Source: Hymenobacter busanensis (lineage in GTDB: Bacteria > Bacteroidota > Bacteroidia > Cytophagales > Hymenobacteraceae). From it: a stretch of 64,000 bases of DNA. Every line of letters starts with the position of its first letter. Within the stretch, counting starts at the first letter, position 1. The translations under genes and the position numbers were made by a program. The DNA lies in the NCBI RefSeq assembly GCF_008727865.1, contig NZ_VTWU01000003.1, positions 186,001-250,000 of the forward strand, in the 5' to 3' direction. This document shows positions 42,094 through 50,334 of the stretch, piece by piece. The notes below the pieces were generated by a model. It was not told the DNA's origin, did no database searches, and saw nothing but the letters and a program-made list of their open reading frames with translations.

Positions 42094-44100
42094 ATGCTAT
42101 TTCCTGCACGAGTATTCGCCACCGGGCGCCTGCTGCTGCTGGCGGCGCTGCTGCCGGCCTGCGCCCGGCAATCCAGTTCTTCGGTATCGGCCGGACCGGA
42201 GCACGCGGCACCGGCCCTTGCCAGCAGCCCGCCCACGGATTCACTCGGCGTTGTCGGGCGCGTGTTCGATGCCAGCACCGGCCAAGGCCTGCCGGGCGTT
42301 ACGGTGCTCGTGAAAGGCACTAGCACCGGCGTCAGCACCAGTACCGATGGCGGCTACCACCTGACGTTGCCGACGGGTATGAAGCAGGGCGCGCTACAGG
42401 TCAATTCCATCGGGTATGTAACCAAAGAGCTGCCCTTTCGGGCCGGACAGCGCATTGACATCCGGTTGGCTACTGATACCAAGCAACTCAGCGAAGTTGT
42501 GGTAACCGGACGCGTCAGTGGGGTTCAGGCGAGCCGCCCATCGGGCCCGCCGTTGTTCAAGAGCAAGGCCGAGCGCGAAGCCAAGCGAGCGGGCGCACCC
42601 ACCATAAGCTACGACCAAGTACAAAGCGCGCCACCCGCCTACTACGTGCAGCCTGCTCAGCCCGAGAACCGCGAATCTTACGCCCACGTAGCCGAAAACG
42701 GCTTTCAGCTGGTGAGCAAGGAGCCGCTGAGCACCTTCAGCATCGACGTCGACGCGGCCTCCTACAGCAACGTGCGCCGCTACCTGATGCAGGAAGCCCA
42801 GCTGCCGCCCGCCGACGCCGTGCGCACCGAAGAGCTCATCAACTATTTCAAGTACCAGTACCCGCAGCCCGCGGCCGACGCGCCGGCCGGCCTGCACGCC
42901 GAACTAGCCCAGTGCCCCTGGGCACCCAAGCACCAACTGGTGCTCATTGGGGTGCAGGGCCGCACGGTGCCCACGGCGCAGCTGCCGCCCGCCAACCTCG
43001 TGTTCCTCGTCGACGTGTCGGGCTCCATGCAGTCCCCCGATAAGCTGCCGCTGGTGAAAGCCTCGCTGCGGCAGCTGGTGCAGGAAATGCGCCCGCAAGA
43101 CCGCGTGAGCATGGTGGTGTACGCCGGGGCTGCTGGCCTGGTGCTGCCGCCCACGCCCGGCACCCAGCGCGCCGATATTCTGGCCGCGCTCGATCGGCTG
43201 GAAGCCGGGGGCTCCACGGCCGGCGGCGCGGGGCTGCGGCTGGCCTACGCCACCGCCCGCCAGCACTTTCTGAAAGAAGGCAACAACCGCGTGGTGCTGT
43301 GCTCCGACGGCGACTTCAACGTGGGCGAATCCTCGGACGACGCCATGGAGCACCTCATCGAGCAGGAGCGCGAATCGGGCGTGTTTCTGTCGGTGCTGGG
43401 CTTTGGCACCGGCAATTTGCAGGACAGCAAGATGGAGCGCCTCGCCGACAAGGGCAACGGCAACTACGCCTACATCGACCACCTGGCCGAGGGCCGGCGC
43501 GTGCTGGTGCAGCAGTTCGGCGGCACCCTCTTCACCTTGGCCAAAGACTTGAAGCTGCAGGTGGAGTTCAACCCCGCCCGGGTGCAGGCCTACCGCCTCA
43601 TCGGCTACGAAAACCGCCTGCTGGCCGCCGAGGACTTCAACAACGACCGGAAAGACGCCGGCGAGCTGGGCGCGGGCCAGCAGGTAACTGCCCTCTACGA
43701 GGTGGTGCCCGTGGGCGCCCCGGCCGTCATCGACCCGCTGAAATATCAATCGACGGCGCAAGCAACCCCGCGGCCCGCTACCAGCGAGTGGTTAACGGTG
43801 AAGATGCGCTACAAACAACCGCAGGGCCACGCCAGCCTGCTCATCAGTCGGCCGCTTGGGGGAGATGGCCGCCTGCTGAGCGAGGCTTCGGAAAACCTGC
43901 GGTGGGCGGCGGCCGTCGCCCAGTTCGGCCAGGTGCTGCACCACTCGGCGCAACCCGGCACGGGTACTTATGACTCTATCCTGCAGCTGGCCCGCGCGGC
44001 CCGCGGCCGCGACGACGACGGGTACCGTGCCGAGTGCATCCGGCTGATGGAAACCGCCGCCGGCCTCACCCCCGGCGCGGGTAGCCTCGGCCGCCGCTGA
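42094..44100 (+). CDS. VWA-domain lipoprotein with carboxypeptidase-regulatory-like N-terminal domain
   Basis: A 668-residue lipoprotein with lipobox Cys23 (LLLLAALLPACARQ). A carboxypeptidase-regulatory-like beta domain covers about 45-130 (GVVGRVFDASTGQGLPGVTV to QLSEVVVTG), as seen before TonB receptors. A YfbK-type VWA_N region follows (LSTFSIDVDAASYSNVRRYL). The VWA domain has MIDAS-like FLVDVSGSMQSPDKL and LCSDGDFNVGESSDD. The C-terminus matches DUF3520. Such proteins may act in envelope or surface assembly. It ends at a hairpin terminator. Confidence 0.87.
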   Translation: MLFPARVFATGRLLLLAALLPACARQSSSSVSAGPEHAAPALASSPPTDSLGVVGRVFDASTGQGLPGVTVLVKGTSTGVSTSTDGGYHLTLPTGMKQGALQVNSIGYVTKELPFRAGQRIDIRLATDTKQLSEVVVTGRVSGVQASRPSGPPLFKSKAEREAKRAGAPTISYDQVQSAPPAYYVQPAQPENRESYAHVAENGFQLVSKEPLSTFSIDVDAASYSNVRRYLMQEAQLPPADAVRTEELINYFKYQYPQPAADAPAGLHAELAQCPWAPKHQLVLIGVQGRTVPTAQLPPANLVFLVDVSGSMQSPDKLPLVKASLRQLVQEMRPQDRVSMVVYAGAAGLVLPPTPGTQRADILAALDRLEAGGSTAGGAGLRLAYATARQHFLKEGNNRVVLCSDGDFNVGESSDDAMEHLIEQERESGVFLSVLGFGTGNLQDSKMERLADKGNGNYAYIDHLAEGRRVLVQQFGGTLFTLAKDLKLQVEFNPARVQAYRLIGYENRLLAAEDFNNDRKDAGELGAGQQVTALYEVVPVGAPAVIDPLKYQSTAQATPRPATSEWLTVKMRYKQPQGHASLLISRPLGGDGRLLSEASENLRWAAAVAQFGQVLHHSAQPGTGTYDSILQLARAARGRDDDGYRAECIRLMETAAGLTPGAGSLGRR

Positions 44101-44145
44101 TATTCGCCGCCCTTTTTGTTGCCCATTCACTCACCAACCATGCAA

Positions 44146-44175
44146 CGGCCCGCTTCTGGCGGGCCGCTGCATTTT
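44146..44175 (+). terminator. Terminator of the VWA lipoprotein gene
   Basis: An 8-bp GC stem (CGGCCCGC/GCGGGCCG) has loop TTCTG and is followed by CTGCATTTTC. It is 45 bases after the stop. Confidence 0.75.
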
Positions 44176-44185
44176 CAGATGCCAT

Positions 44186-44475
44186 TCCGGTCCGAAGTGG
44201 TTCCACACCGGTCGGGAGTGGTTCGGCACCACCTGCAGGGTGGTTGCAAACCACTCTTCGGGTGGTGCGAAACCGGTGCAGAGTGGTGCCGAACCACTCC
44301 AAGGGTGGTGGTGGACCGGTTCCAAGTGGTGCGGAACCGGTCGAAGGTGGTGCAACACCACCCAGGGAGTGGTTTGGCACCACCTGCGGGGTGGTGCCGG
44401 ACCGGTCGGGAGTGGTGTGCAACCACTTAGGAGCGGTCCGACACCACTTGAGACCGGTGCAGAATCGGTTTAGGG
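44186..44475. repeat. Degenerate tandem array of 21-22-bp palindromic units
   Basis: About 13 contiguous imperfect units each follow (A/G)GTGGTnnnnnACC(AC or GG)(T/C)nnnnn. Each unit is itself an inverted repeat (GTGGT/ACCAC with a 5-base centre); some right halves change to ACCGGT. Unit lengths alternate 21 and 22. No unit contains a stop in the tested frames, so long but meaningless ORFs appear on both strands. There is no unique spacer between units, so this is not a CRISPR. Confidence 0.75.
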
Positions 44476-44491
44476 CTGCCGATACCGCGCC

Positions 44492-44568
44492 GTAGCGCGA
44501 ACTATGTAGTTCGCGTACCAAAACGACCTATACGGCGTGGGGCACGCGAACTACATAGTTCGCGCTAC
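44492..44568. repeat. Nested 25-bp perfect inverted repeat (MITE/REP-like)
   Basis: Arms 44492-44516 and 44544-44568 are exact reverse complements. Each arm also folds on itself (CGCGAACTA-TG-TAGTTCGCG). The 27-base centre shows nothing else. It sits just before the M28 peptidase gene (ATG 44616). Confidence 0.75.
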
Positions 44569-44615
44569 TGGGCGCTGCCGTTGCGCAACGGCGGCAGCGC
44601 CGTACTTTACGGCCG

Positions 44616-46346
44616 ATGATGACACGCTTCCCCACTTCCGCCCGGGCGCTAGCGGCCGCGGCCCTGCTGCTGGCCGGCTGCCAAGGCAACGCCGGCTCCT
44701 CCGCCACCACTACCACCGACCCCGCCGCCACCCAAGCCGCCGCCGATACGGCCGTGGTAGCCGCGCCCAACGACGGCATCAGCGCCGCCGATATCGGCCG
44801 CCAGATACAGCGGCTGGCCTCCGACGAATTCCTGGGCCGCAAGCCGTTTTCGGCCGGCGAAACCAAGACGGTGAACTACCTCGCCGACGAGTTCCGCAAG
44901 CTCGGCCTGCAGCCCTGCCCCAACGGCACCTATTTCCAGAACGTGCCGCTGGTGCAAATCAACACCCTGCCCGCGCCCACCATGCAGGTCAGCGGCAAGG
45001 GCCAGCCTTTTGCCCTGACTTATAAGAAGGACTACATGGCCGTGACTGAGCGGGAGCAGCCCAGCATCACCCTCGCCAACTCGCCGCTGGTGTTTGCCGG
45101 CTACGGCGTGGTGGCGCCCGAATACCAGTGGAACGACTACGCCGGCCTCGACGTGAAGGGCAAAACCGTGGTGGTGCTCGTCAACGACCCCGGTTTTGGC
45201 ACCGGCGACACCACGCTCTTCAAGGGCAAGGCCATGACCTACTACGGCCGCTGGACCTACAAATACGAGGAGGCCGCCCGGCAAGGCGCCGCCGGCGTGC
45301 TCATCGTGCACGACACCAAGCCGGCGTCCTACCCGTGGTCGGTGGTGGAAAGCAGCTGGGCCGGCGAGCAGCTGTTTCCGCAGAGCGCCGACCGCGGCGC
45401 CAGCAAGTGCGCCCTCGAAGGCTGGCTGACGCTGGACGCGGCCAAGCGCCTGTTTACGGCCGCCGGCATGAGCTACGAGCAGCAGTTTCAGGCCGCCAAC
45501 AAGCCCGGCTTCAAGCCCCAGCCGATGGGCCTGAGCGTGAGCACCACGCTGAAGACGGTGATTGAGCGCAAGGCGTCGAAAAACGTGCTGGCCGTGCTGC
45601 CCGGCACCTCGCGCCCCGATGAGTACATCCTCTACACTGCCCACTGGGACCACCTCGGCGTGGGGCCGGCCGTGCAGGGCGACTCGATTTACAACGGCGC
45701 CGTCGACAACGCTTCGGGCTGCGCCGCGCTCCTGAGTATTGCCAAGGCCTTTCACCAGGCCAAGGAAAAACCCGCCCGCAGCATCGTGTTTCTGGCCGTG
45801 ACGGGCGAGGAGCAGGGCCTGCTGGGCTCGGCCTACTACGCCGCGCACCCCGTTTTCCCGCTGAATAAAACCGTGGCCAACCTGAACATGGACGCCCTTT
45901 CGCCCGCCGGCCCCATGCGCGACCTGACGGTGGTGGGCCTGGGCCAGTCGGAGCTAGACGACTACGCCGCCGCGGCCGCCAAGGAGCAGAACCGCTACAT
46001 CGCGCCCGACCCCACGCCCGAGCAAGGCCACTTCTTCCGCTCCGACCACTTCAGCCTGGCCCACGTGGGCGTGCCCGCCCTCTACGCCGCCGGCGGTGCC
46101 GACGCCCGTCGCGGCGGCAAAGCCGCCGCAGCGCGTGCCCGCGACGAATACGACGAGAAGCACTACCACCAGCCCTCCGACGAGTACGACCCCAAAGCCG
46201 ACCTGCGCGGCATGGAGCAGGACGCGCGCATCCTGTTCCGCGTGGGCCAGCGCCTGGGCTCCGAAACCACGTTTCCGCAGTGGAAAGCCGGCTCGGAGTT
46301 CAAAGCCATTCGGGAGCAAAGCCTGAAGGCGAAACCGACGACGTAG
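44616..46346 (+). CDS. M28-family zinc peptidase, predicted lipoprotein
   Basis: 576 residues with lipobox Cys22 (AAAALLLAGC), so periplasmic or outer-membrane. A PA (protease-associated) domain region (about 150-260) has QGAAGVLIVHDTKPAS. The catalytic domain starts at YTAHWDHLGVG (His343 zinc ligand), AVDNASGCAALL, TGEEQGLLGS (catalytic and ligand Glu pair) and ends KHYHQPSDEYDP. It is an aminopeptidase or carboxypeptidase of the M28 family; its substrate is unknown. A strong terminator follows. Confidence 0.92.
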   Translation: MMTRFPTSARALAAAALLLAGCQGNAGSSATTTTDPAATQAAADTAVVAAPNDGISAADIGRQIQRLASDEFLGRKPFSAGETKTVNYLADEFRKLGLQPCPNGTYFQNVPLVQINTLPAPTMQVSGKGQPFALTYKKDYMAVTEREQPSITLANSPLVFAGYGVVAPEYQWNDYAGLDVKGKTVVVLVNDPGFGTGDTTLFKGKAMTYYGRWTYKYEEAARQGAAGVLIVHDTKPASYPWSVVESSWAGEQLFPQSADRGASKCALEGWLTLDAAKRLFTAAGMSYEQQFQAANKPGFKPQPMGLSVSTTLKTVIERKASKNVLAVLPGTSRPDEYILYTAHWDHLGVGPAVQGDSIYNGAVDNASGCAALLSIAKAFHQAKEKPARSIVFLAVTGEEQGLLGSAYYAAHPVFPLNKTVANLNMDALSPAGPMRDLTVVGLGQSELDDYAAAAAKEQNRYIAPDPTPEQGHFFRSDHFSLAHVGVPALYAAGGADARRGGKAAAARARDEYDEKHYHQPSDEYDPKADLRGMEQDARILFRVGQRLGSETTFPQWKAGSEFKAIREQSLKAKPTT

Positions 46347-46371
46347 GCTGGTTTTGGCAACAAGGAATAGC

Positions 46372-46410
46372 AAAGCGCCCCGGCTGGTTTGGCCGGGGCG
46401 CTTTGGTTTT
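46372..46410 (+). terminator. Terminator after the M28 peptidase gene
   Basis: A perfect 13-bp stem (46372-46384 with 46392-46404) has a 7-base loop and is followed by GGTTTT. Confidence 0.9.
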
Positions 46411-46420
46411 CGTGGAGGCC

Positions 46421-46521
46421 GTCATGCAGAGGCGCAGCCGAAGCATCTCGCATGTTTGGGCCGATAGTATATTCTGTCCAGCATCAGCACGCGAGATGCT
46501 TCGGCTGCGCTTCTGCATGAC
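46421..46521. repeat. Palindromic dispersed repeat, copy B (31-bp near-perfect arms)
   Basis: Left arm 46421-46451 and right arm 46491-46521 are reverse complements with 30 of 31 bases matched. The outer end GTCATGCAGAGGCGCAGCCGA is related to copy A at 41859. The 39-base centre is unique. It lies between the M28 terminator and the convergent glycosidase gene. Confidence 0.8.
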
Positions 46522-46555
46522 GCTCATGCGCCTCGGCAAGGCGGGTGAGCGGTGA

Positions 46556-48406
46556 TTAGTGCGTCAGCAGCACTTTCTGGCGCCAGGTGCCGGTTTCGGT
46601 CGTGAGCACCACTATGTACAGCCCGGCCGGCAACCCCCCGGCGGGCAGGGTTACGGCGTGACGGCCGGCGGTTTCGTGGCCGTTGGTGAGCGAGGTTACT
46701 TCGCGGCCCGTCAGGTCGAACACGCGCACGGCAGCCTGGCCGGCGGCGGGCAGCACGTAGGTCAGTTGGGTGCTTTCGCGGAAGGGGTTCGGGTAGGCCG
46801 GTTCCAAAGTGGTTGTGGCGGCGGCTACCTTGGCGGGCAGCAGCACGATGAAGCTCTGCACCGGCGGGCTTTCGTTGTGCAGCCGGTCGAGGGCCGTGAC
46901 GGTGTAGCGAAAGGCAGGCCCGCCGGCCGCCAGCAGCTCGCGGTAGTGGGTGGTGTCGGTAATGGCTACGAGGTGGGCGGGGTCGGCTACATCGGCGGCG
47001 GTAACAGGGCCGGCGTGGTCCGGGAAACGGTACACGGCATACCAGCGGGCCAGCTCGCCGTCGGCGGCGGGCGGGCCGGGCTGCCAGTTCAGGTGCACGA
47101 AGCCGGTGCCCTGGTTGTCGCTCCAGATGCTGGCCTGCGCGGGCGTGGTGGGCGGCACGGCATCTTTCCAGGGCATGGTGGGCAGCAGGGCCTTGTGGCG
47201 GTAGAAGTTCAGCCGTAGCGAATCGGCCACGCCCAAAGGATTGGCCAGCAGCTCGGTGCTTTTGTAGTGAATACTTCCCTGTACGTTGGGCTGCTGGCGC
47301 AACAACCGCACCTGGGCCGGAATCTGGCTGGGGGAGCGAAAATTCACGTCGGCAGCCGTGGCGCTGACCTTATAGGCGGCCAGGCCCACGTACACGTGGC
47401 GCGGCATGGCGGGCAGCACCTGTTGGCTCCACCAGGGTACTATGAGGGAGTAGTTGGCGGCCGTTTGGCCAATGCTGAAATACACCTGCGGCGCGAGGTA
47501 ATCGACCCAGCCCTGCTGCAGCCACTTGCGGGAATCGGCAAAGATGTCGGAGTAGCTCTGAAAGGCGGTGGTAGCCGTGCCGCCCACGCTGGTGCCGTTG
47601 CGCCACACGCCGGGCGGCGAAATGCCAAACTTCACCCGCGGCTTGGCCGCCCGAATGCTGTCGGACACGGCGCGCACAAACAGGTCGATGTTGTCACGGC
47701 GCCAGTCGGCTTTGGTGGCTATGCCGCGCGGGTCGGCGGAAAAGGCCGCGTCGTCGTCGAACACCACGCCGGTTTGCGGAGCCGGGTAGAAATAGTCGTC
47801 GAAATGAATACCATCGACATCGTACCGGCGCACCACGTCCATTACCACGCGGTTTAGGTAGGCGCGCACCTGTGGCAAACCGGGGTTGAGCACCCGCAAG
47901 GTACCAAAAGGTACCACCCAGTCGGGGTGCAGGCGCGAGACGTGGTTGGGTGCAATACTGGAGGTGCCGGCGTTGGTTACGGCGCGGTAGGGGTTCAGCC
48001 AGGCGTGAAATTCCATGCCGCGGCGGTGGGTCTCCTCAATCATAAACGCCAGTGGGTCGTAGGCCGGCTGCGGGCCCACGCCCTGGGTGCCGCTCAGCCA
48101 TTCGCTCCACGGCTCCAGCGTGCTAGGGTAGATGGCGTCGGCGGAGGCGCGCACCTGCACCACCACGGCGTTCAAGCCGTTTTGTCGGTGCCGGTCAAGC
48201 AGGCCGATGAACTCGGCGCGTTGCTGGGCGGGCGTGCGGGTTTTGTTGCTGGGCCAATCGAGGTTGAACACGTGCGCGACCCACACGGCCCGAAACTCGC
48301 GCTTGGGCGCCGGGCTTTGCGCCAAGGCTACCGGAGGCAAGCTGCTCAAGAGCAGGCCGGCAGCAGCAAGGAATAAGCGGAATTGGGAAAAGTAGATTTG
48401 TTTCAT
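46556..48406 (-). CDS. Secreted glycosyl hydrolase (family 10-like/DUF187) with type IX sorting domain
   Basis: 616 residues. The signal peptide FLAAAGLLLSSLPPVALAQ is followed by the GHL10-type TIM-barrel (EFRAVWVAHVFNLDWPS, VVVQVRASADAIYPS, YDVDGIHFDDYFYP, KFGISPPGVWRNG, the last with the usual catalytic region). A fibronectin-III-like linker follows (WSDNQGTGFVHLNWQPG) and then a C-terminal sorting domain (LEPAYPNPFRESTQLTYVLP to RQKVLLTH). It should be exported through T9SS. The natural glycan is unknown. Confidence 0.9.
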   Translation of the reverse strand: MKQIYFSQFRLFLAAAGLLLSSLPPVALAQSPAPKREFRAVWVAHVFNLDWPSNKTRTPAQQRAEFIGLLDRHRQNGLNAVVVQVRASADAIYPSTLEPWSEWLSGTQGVGPQPAYDPLAFMIEETHRRGMEFHAWLNPYRAVTNAGTSSIAPNHVSRLHPDWVVPFGTLRVLNPGLPQVRAYLNRVVMDVVRRYDVDGIHFDDYFYPAPQTGVVFDDDAAFSADPRGIATKADWRRDNIDLFVRAVSDSIRAAKPRVKFGISPPGVWRNGTSVGGTATTAFQSYSDIFADSRKWLQQGWVDYLAPQVYFSIGQTAANYSLIVPWWSQQVLPAMPRHVYVGLAAYKVSATAADVNFRSPSQIPAQVRLLRQQPNVQGSIHYKSTELLANPLGVADSLRLNFYRHKALLPTMPWKDAVPPTTPAQASIWSDNQGTGFVHLNWQPGPPAADGELARWYAVYRFPDHAGPVTAADVADPAHLVAITDTTHYRELLAAGGPAFRYTVTALDRLHNESPPVQSFIVLLPAKVAAATTTLEPAYPNPFRESTQLTYVLPAAGQAAVRVFDLTGREVTSLTNGHETAGRHAVTLPAGGLPAGLYIVVLTTETGTWRQKVLLTH

Positions 48407-48515
48407 GGGAAGGCAGATAGGGCGTGGTAAACGCATCTAAGTAAGCTTTTCGCAGACGGCTGCGCAACTGCATTAACGGGCGAGGCCGCCGCAAAACCGA
48501 CTGACCGCCCCGGGC

Positions 48516-49625
48516 CTATACCTCGGCCCAAGCGTAGCGGCGCTCTTTCCAACGGATGTGGCCCGGCCACAGCGTGTAGCCCAGCACCAGCAGCGACATG
48601 CCGGCCAGGTAAAACTCGTAGAGCAGCAGCACGCCGAGCGACTCGTGCCGGCCCACTTGCCGCAGGCTAATCCACAGATACAGGGTTTGCAGCAGCACTT
48701 TGGCGCCGTAGAGCAGCGGCGTAAGCGGCCAAGCCACCCACGGCGGGAAAAACAGCACCATGTAGAACACGCCGTAGAGCCCAAACAGCCCCGACAAATA
48801 CCACGGCAGCCGCGTGGTGCCGCGCATCCAGCGTTTGCGCTGCTCCAGCAGGCAGCGCACCGTGGGCTGCGGCGCCGAAATGCCCAGCACGTGCCCGTGC
48901 CAGAGGTTGCGGTAGCCCCAGCCGGCTTGCACAATGCAGGCAAAGAGCTGCAGGTCCTCGGTTATCTGAAACGCCAGCGTTTCGTAACCGCCGATGCTGT
49001 CGTAGGCGGCGCGGGTCACGAGCATGTTGTTGCCCACCGCCGTTACGGGCAGGCCGCCGTCCGACAGCACCCGAATGACGCTCAGGCCGAAGAGCCAGTC
49101 GAGGCCTTGCAGGCGGCCGAAGAGGTTGCCGTGGGCCACGGTAGAGCCGGTAACCACGCCCACCGGGCGGCCGTGGGCGGGTGCTTCGGCCGCACCCAGC
49201 ATGTGCTGCACCCAGTCGGGTGGCAGCTGCATGTCGGCGTCGGTAAGCAGGAAGTAGTCGGCGGTGGCTTGGCGGCAGAGTTGGGCAATGGCGTTGCTCT
49301 TGCCGCGGGCGCTGCCCACGGGGTGGCCGATGCGCACGAGACGAAACGGCGGCTTGTCGGCAATAAAAGCCTGCACCACGGCGGCCGTATCGTCGGTAGA
49401 AGCGTCGTCGCCGATGAGGATTTCCAGCAGTTCGGGCGGGTAGCTGAGCCGCGCCAACGACTGCAGGCACCGCTCGATGTGGTGGGCTTCGTTGCGGGCC
49501 GGCACCAGAATGCTCACCCGCGGCCGGGCTTGGCTGACGTGGGGCTGGGAGCGGAAAAGTGCGCAGACCAGCAAGCCGCTGCAAGTCAGAAAGAAGAACG
49601 CGAAGAACAGCGCGAAGAATACCAT
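48516..49625 (-). CDS. Family 2 glycosyltransferase, membrane-bound
   Basis: 369 residues with an N-terminal TM anchor (FFALFFAFFFLTCSGLLVC), then the GT2 fold: PRVSILVPARNEAHHIERCL, IGDDASTDDT, LLTDADMQLPPD with the DAD metal site, and ITEDLQLFACI followed by RKRWMRG, the ED and QxxRW motifs. C-terminal helices complete it. It could make a cell-surface polysaccharide. No other polysaccharide genes are next to it. Confidence 0.92.
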   Translation of the reverse strand: MVFFALFFAFFFLTCSGLLVCALFRSQPHVSQARPRVSILVPARNEAHHIERCLQSLARLSYPPELLEILIGDDASTDDTAAVVQAFIADKPPFRLVRIGHPVGSARGKSNAIAQLCRQATADYFLLTDADMQLPPDWVQHMLGAAEAPAHGRPVGVVTGSTVAHGNLFGRLQGLDWLFGLSVIRVLSDGGLPVTAVGNNMLVTRAAYDSIGGYETLAFQITEDLQLFACIVQAGWGYRNLWHGHVLGISAPQPTVRCLLEQRKRWMRGTTRLPWYLSGLFGLYGVFYMVLFFPPWVAWPLTPLLYGAKVLLQTLYLWISLRQVGRHESLGVLLLYEFYLAGMSLLVLGYTLWPGHIRWKERRYAWAEV

Positions 49626-49839
49626 AAACGCGGGAGCCAGACCGGGTAATCGACAAGGGGAATGAACCGGGCGGCAACTCCGGCGGTTAGTGCATACGAA
49701 AAGGTCCCACTACAGTGTTGCCGTCGATCCGCGGGCCCGTGCGCGTTGGCTTTTCACCCCAATTTCATCCGGCAAGTTCTTCTTTGTGGAAGCTGTCGGG
49801 CCACGGCTGCTGTATACGCACCCGTTTTTCCTGTAACGC

Positions 49840-50253
49840 ATGCAAGCTGTTGAGCTGGACTTTCTACGCCTTTCCTACCGACCCGATTTGCACCTGCTGG
49901 TGCTGCGCTGGACGCGCCCGGTAACATCCGACGAGCACCGCGCGGGCTACCACGCGGCCCTGGAGCTGGCCCGCGCCGAGCAGGCCGGCGGCTGGCTGAT
50001 TGATTTGCGCACCCGCGGTCTGGCGTCGCCGGCCGACTTTGCCTGGGTGCTCACAGAATTTCGTGAGCAGCTGGCCGAACTGCCGGCGCCGCGCCGCCTT
50101 GCCTACCTGGTAGCGCCCTACCACGCCGCCACCATCACCGCGCGCCTCATCGAGCAGGAGGCCGGGTTGCCCGAGCACGTGCGGGCTGCTGCGGCAGTGC
50201 GCATTTTTACCGAAGAGCAAGTGGCGCAGCGCTGGCTGCACATGCCGGCTTAG
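49840..50253 (+). CDS. STAS/SpoIIAA-like protein (paralogue of 37342-37776)
   Basis: 137 residues. RLSYRPDLHLLVLRWTRPV, a helix, GGWLIDLRTRGLASPADFAWVLTE, and RRLAYLVAPYH form the same strand-helix-strand pattern as 37342-37776. No clear serine phosphosite is visible. It ends at an exceptional 21-bp terminator stem. Confidence 0.65.
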   Translation: MQAVELDFLRLSYRPDLHLLVLRWTRPVTSDEHRAGYHAALELARAEQAGGWLIDLRTRGLASPADFAWVLTEFREQLAELPAPRRLAYLVAPYHAATITARLIEQEAGLPEHVRAAAAVRIFTEEQVAQRWLHMPA

Positions 50254-50275
50254 GCGACCGGTCATACCCATAAAA

Positions 50276-50322
50276 AAACAGCGCGGCCCCGACTTTCTGG
50301 TAAAGTCGGGGCCGCGCTGTTT
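50276..50322. terminator. Bidirectional terminator with a perfect 21-bp stem
   Basis: Left arm 50276-50296 and right arm 50302-50322 are exact reverse complements with loop CTGGT, preceded by AAAAAAA and ending TTT. It separates the convergent genes that stop at 50253 and 50335. Confidence 0.9.
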
Positions 50323-50334
50323 GAGCGGTAGGCG

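Noticed and set aside
44186-44475. CRISPR array
   Set aside because: Units are contiguous, degenerate and palindromic, with no unique spacers and no cas genes.
44066-44521. Proline/threonine/arginine-rich ORFs on both strands in the 21-22-bp array
   Set aside because: They exist only because the repeat unit lacks stop codons. The same motif would be read in several frames, and there is no start signal or known fold.
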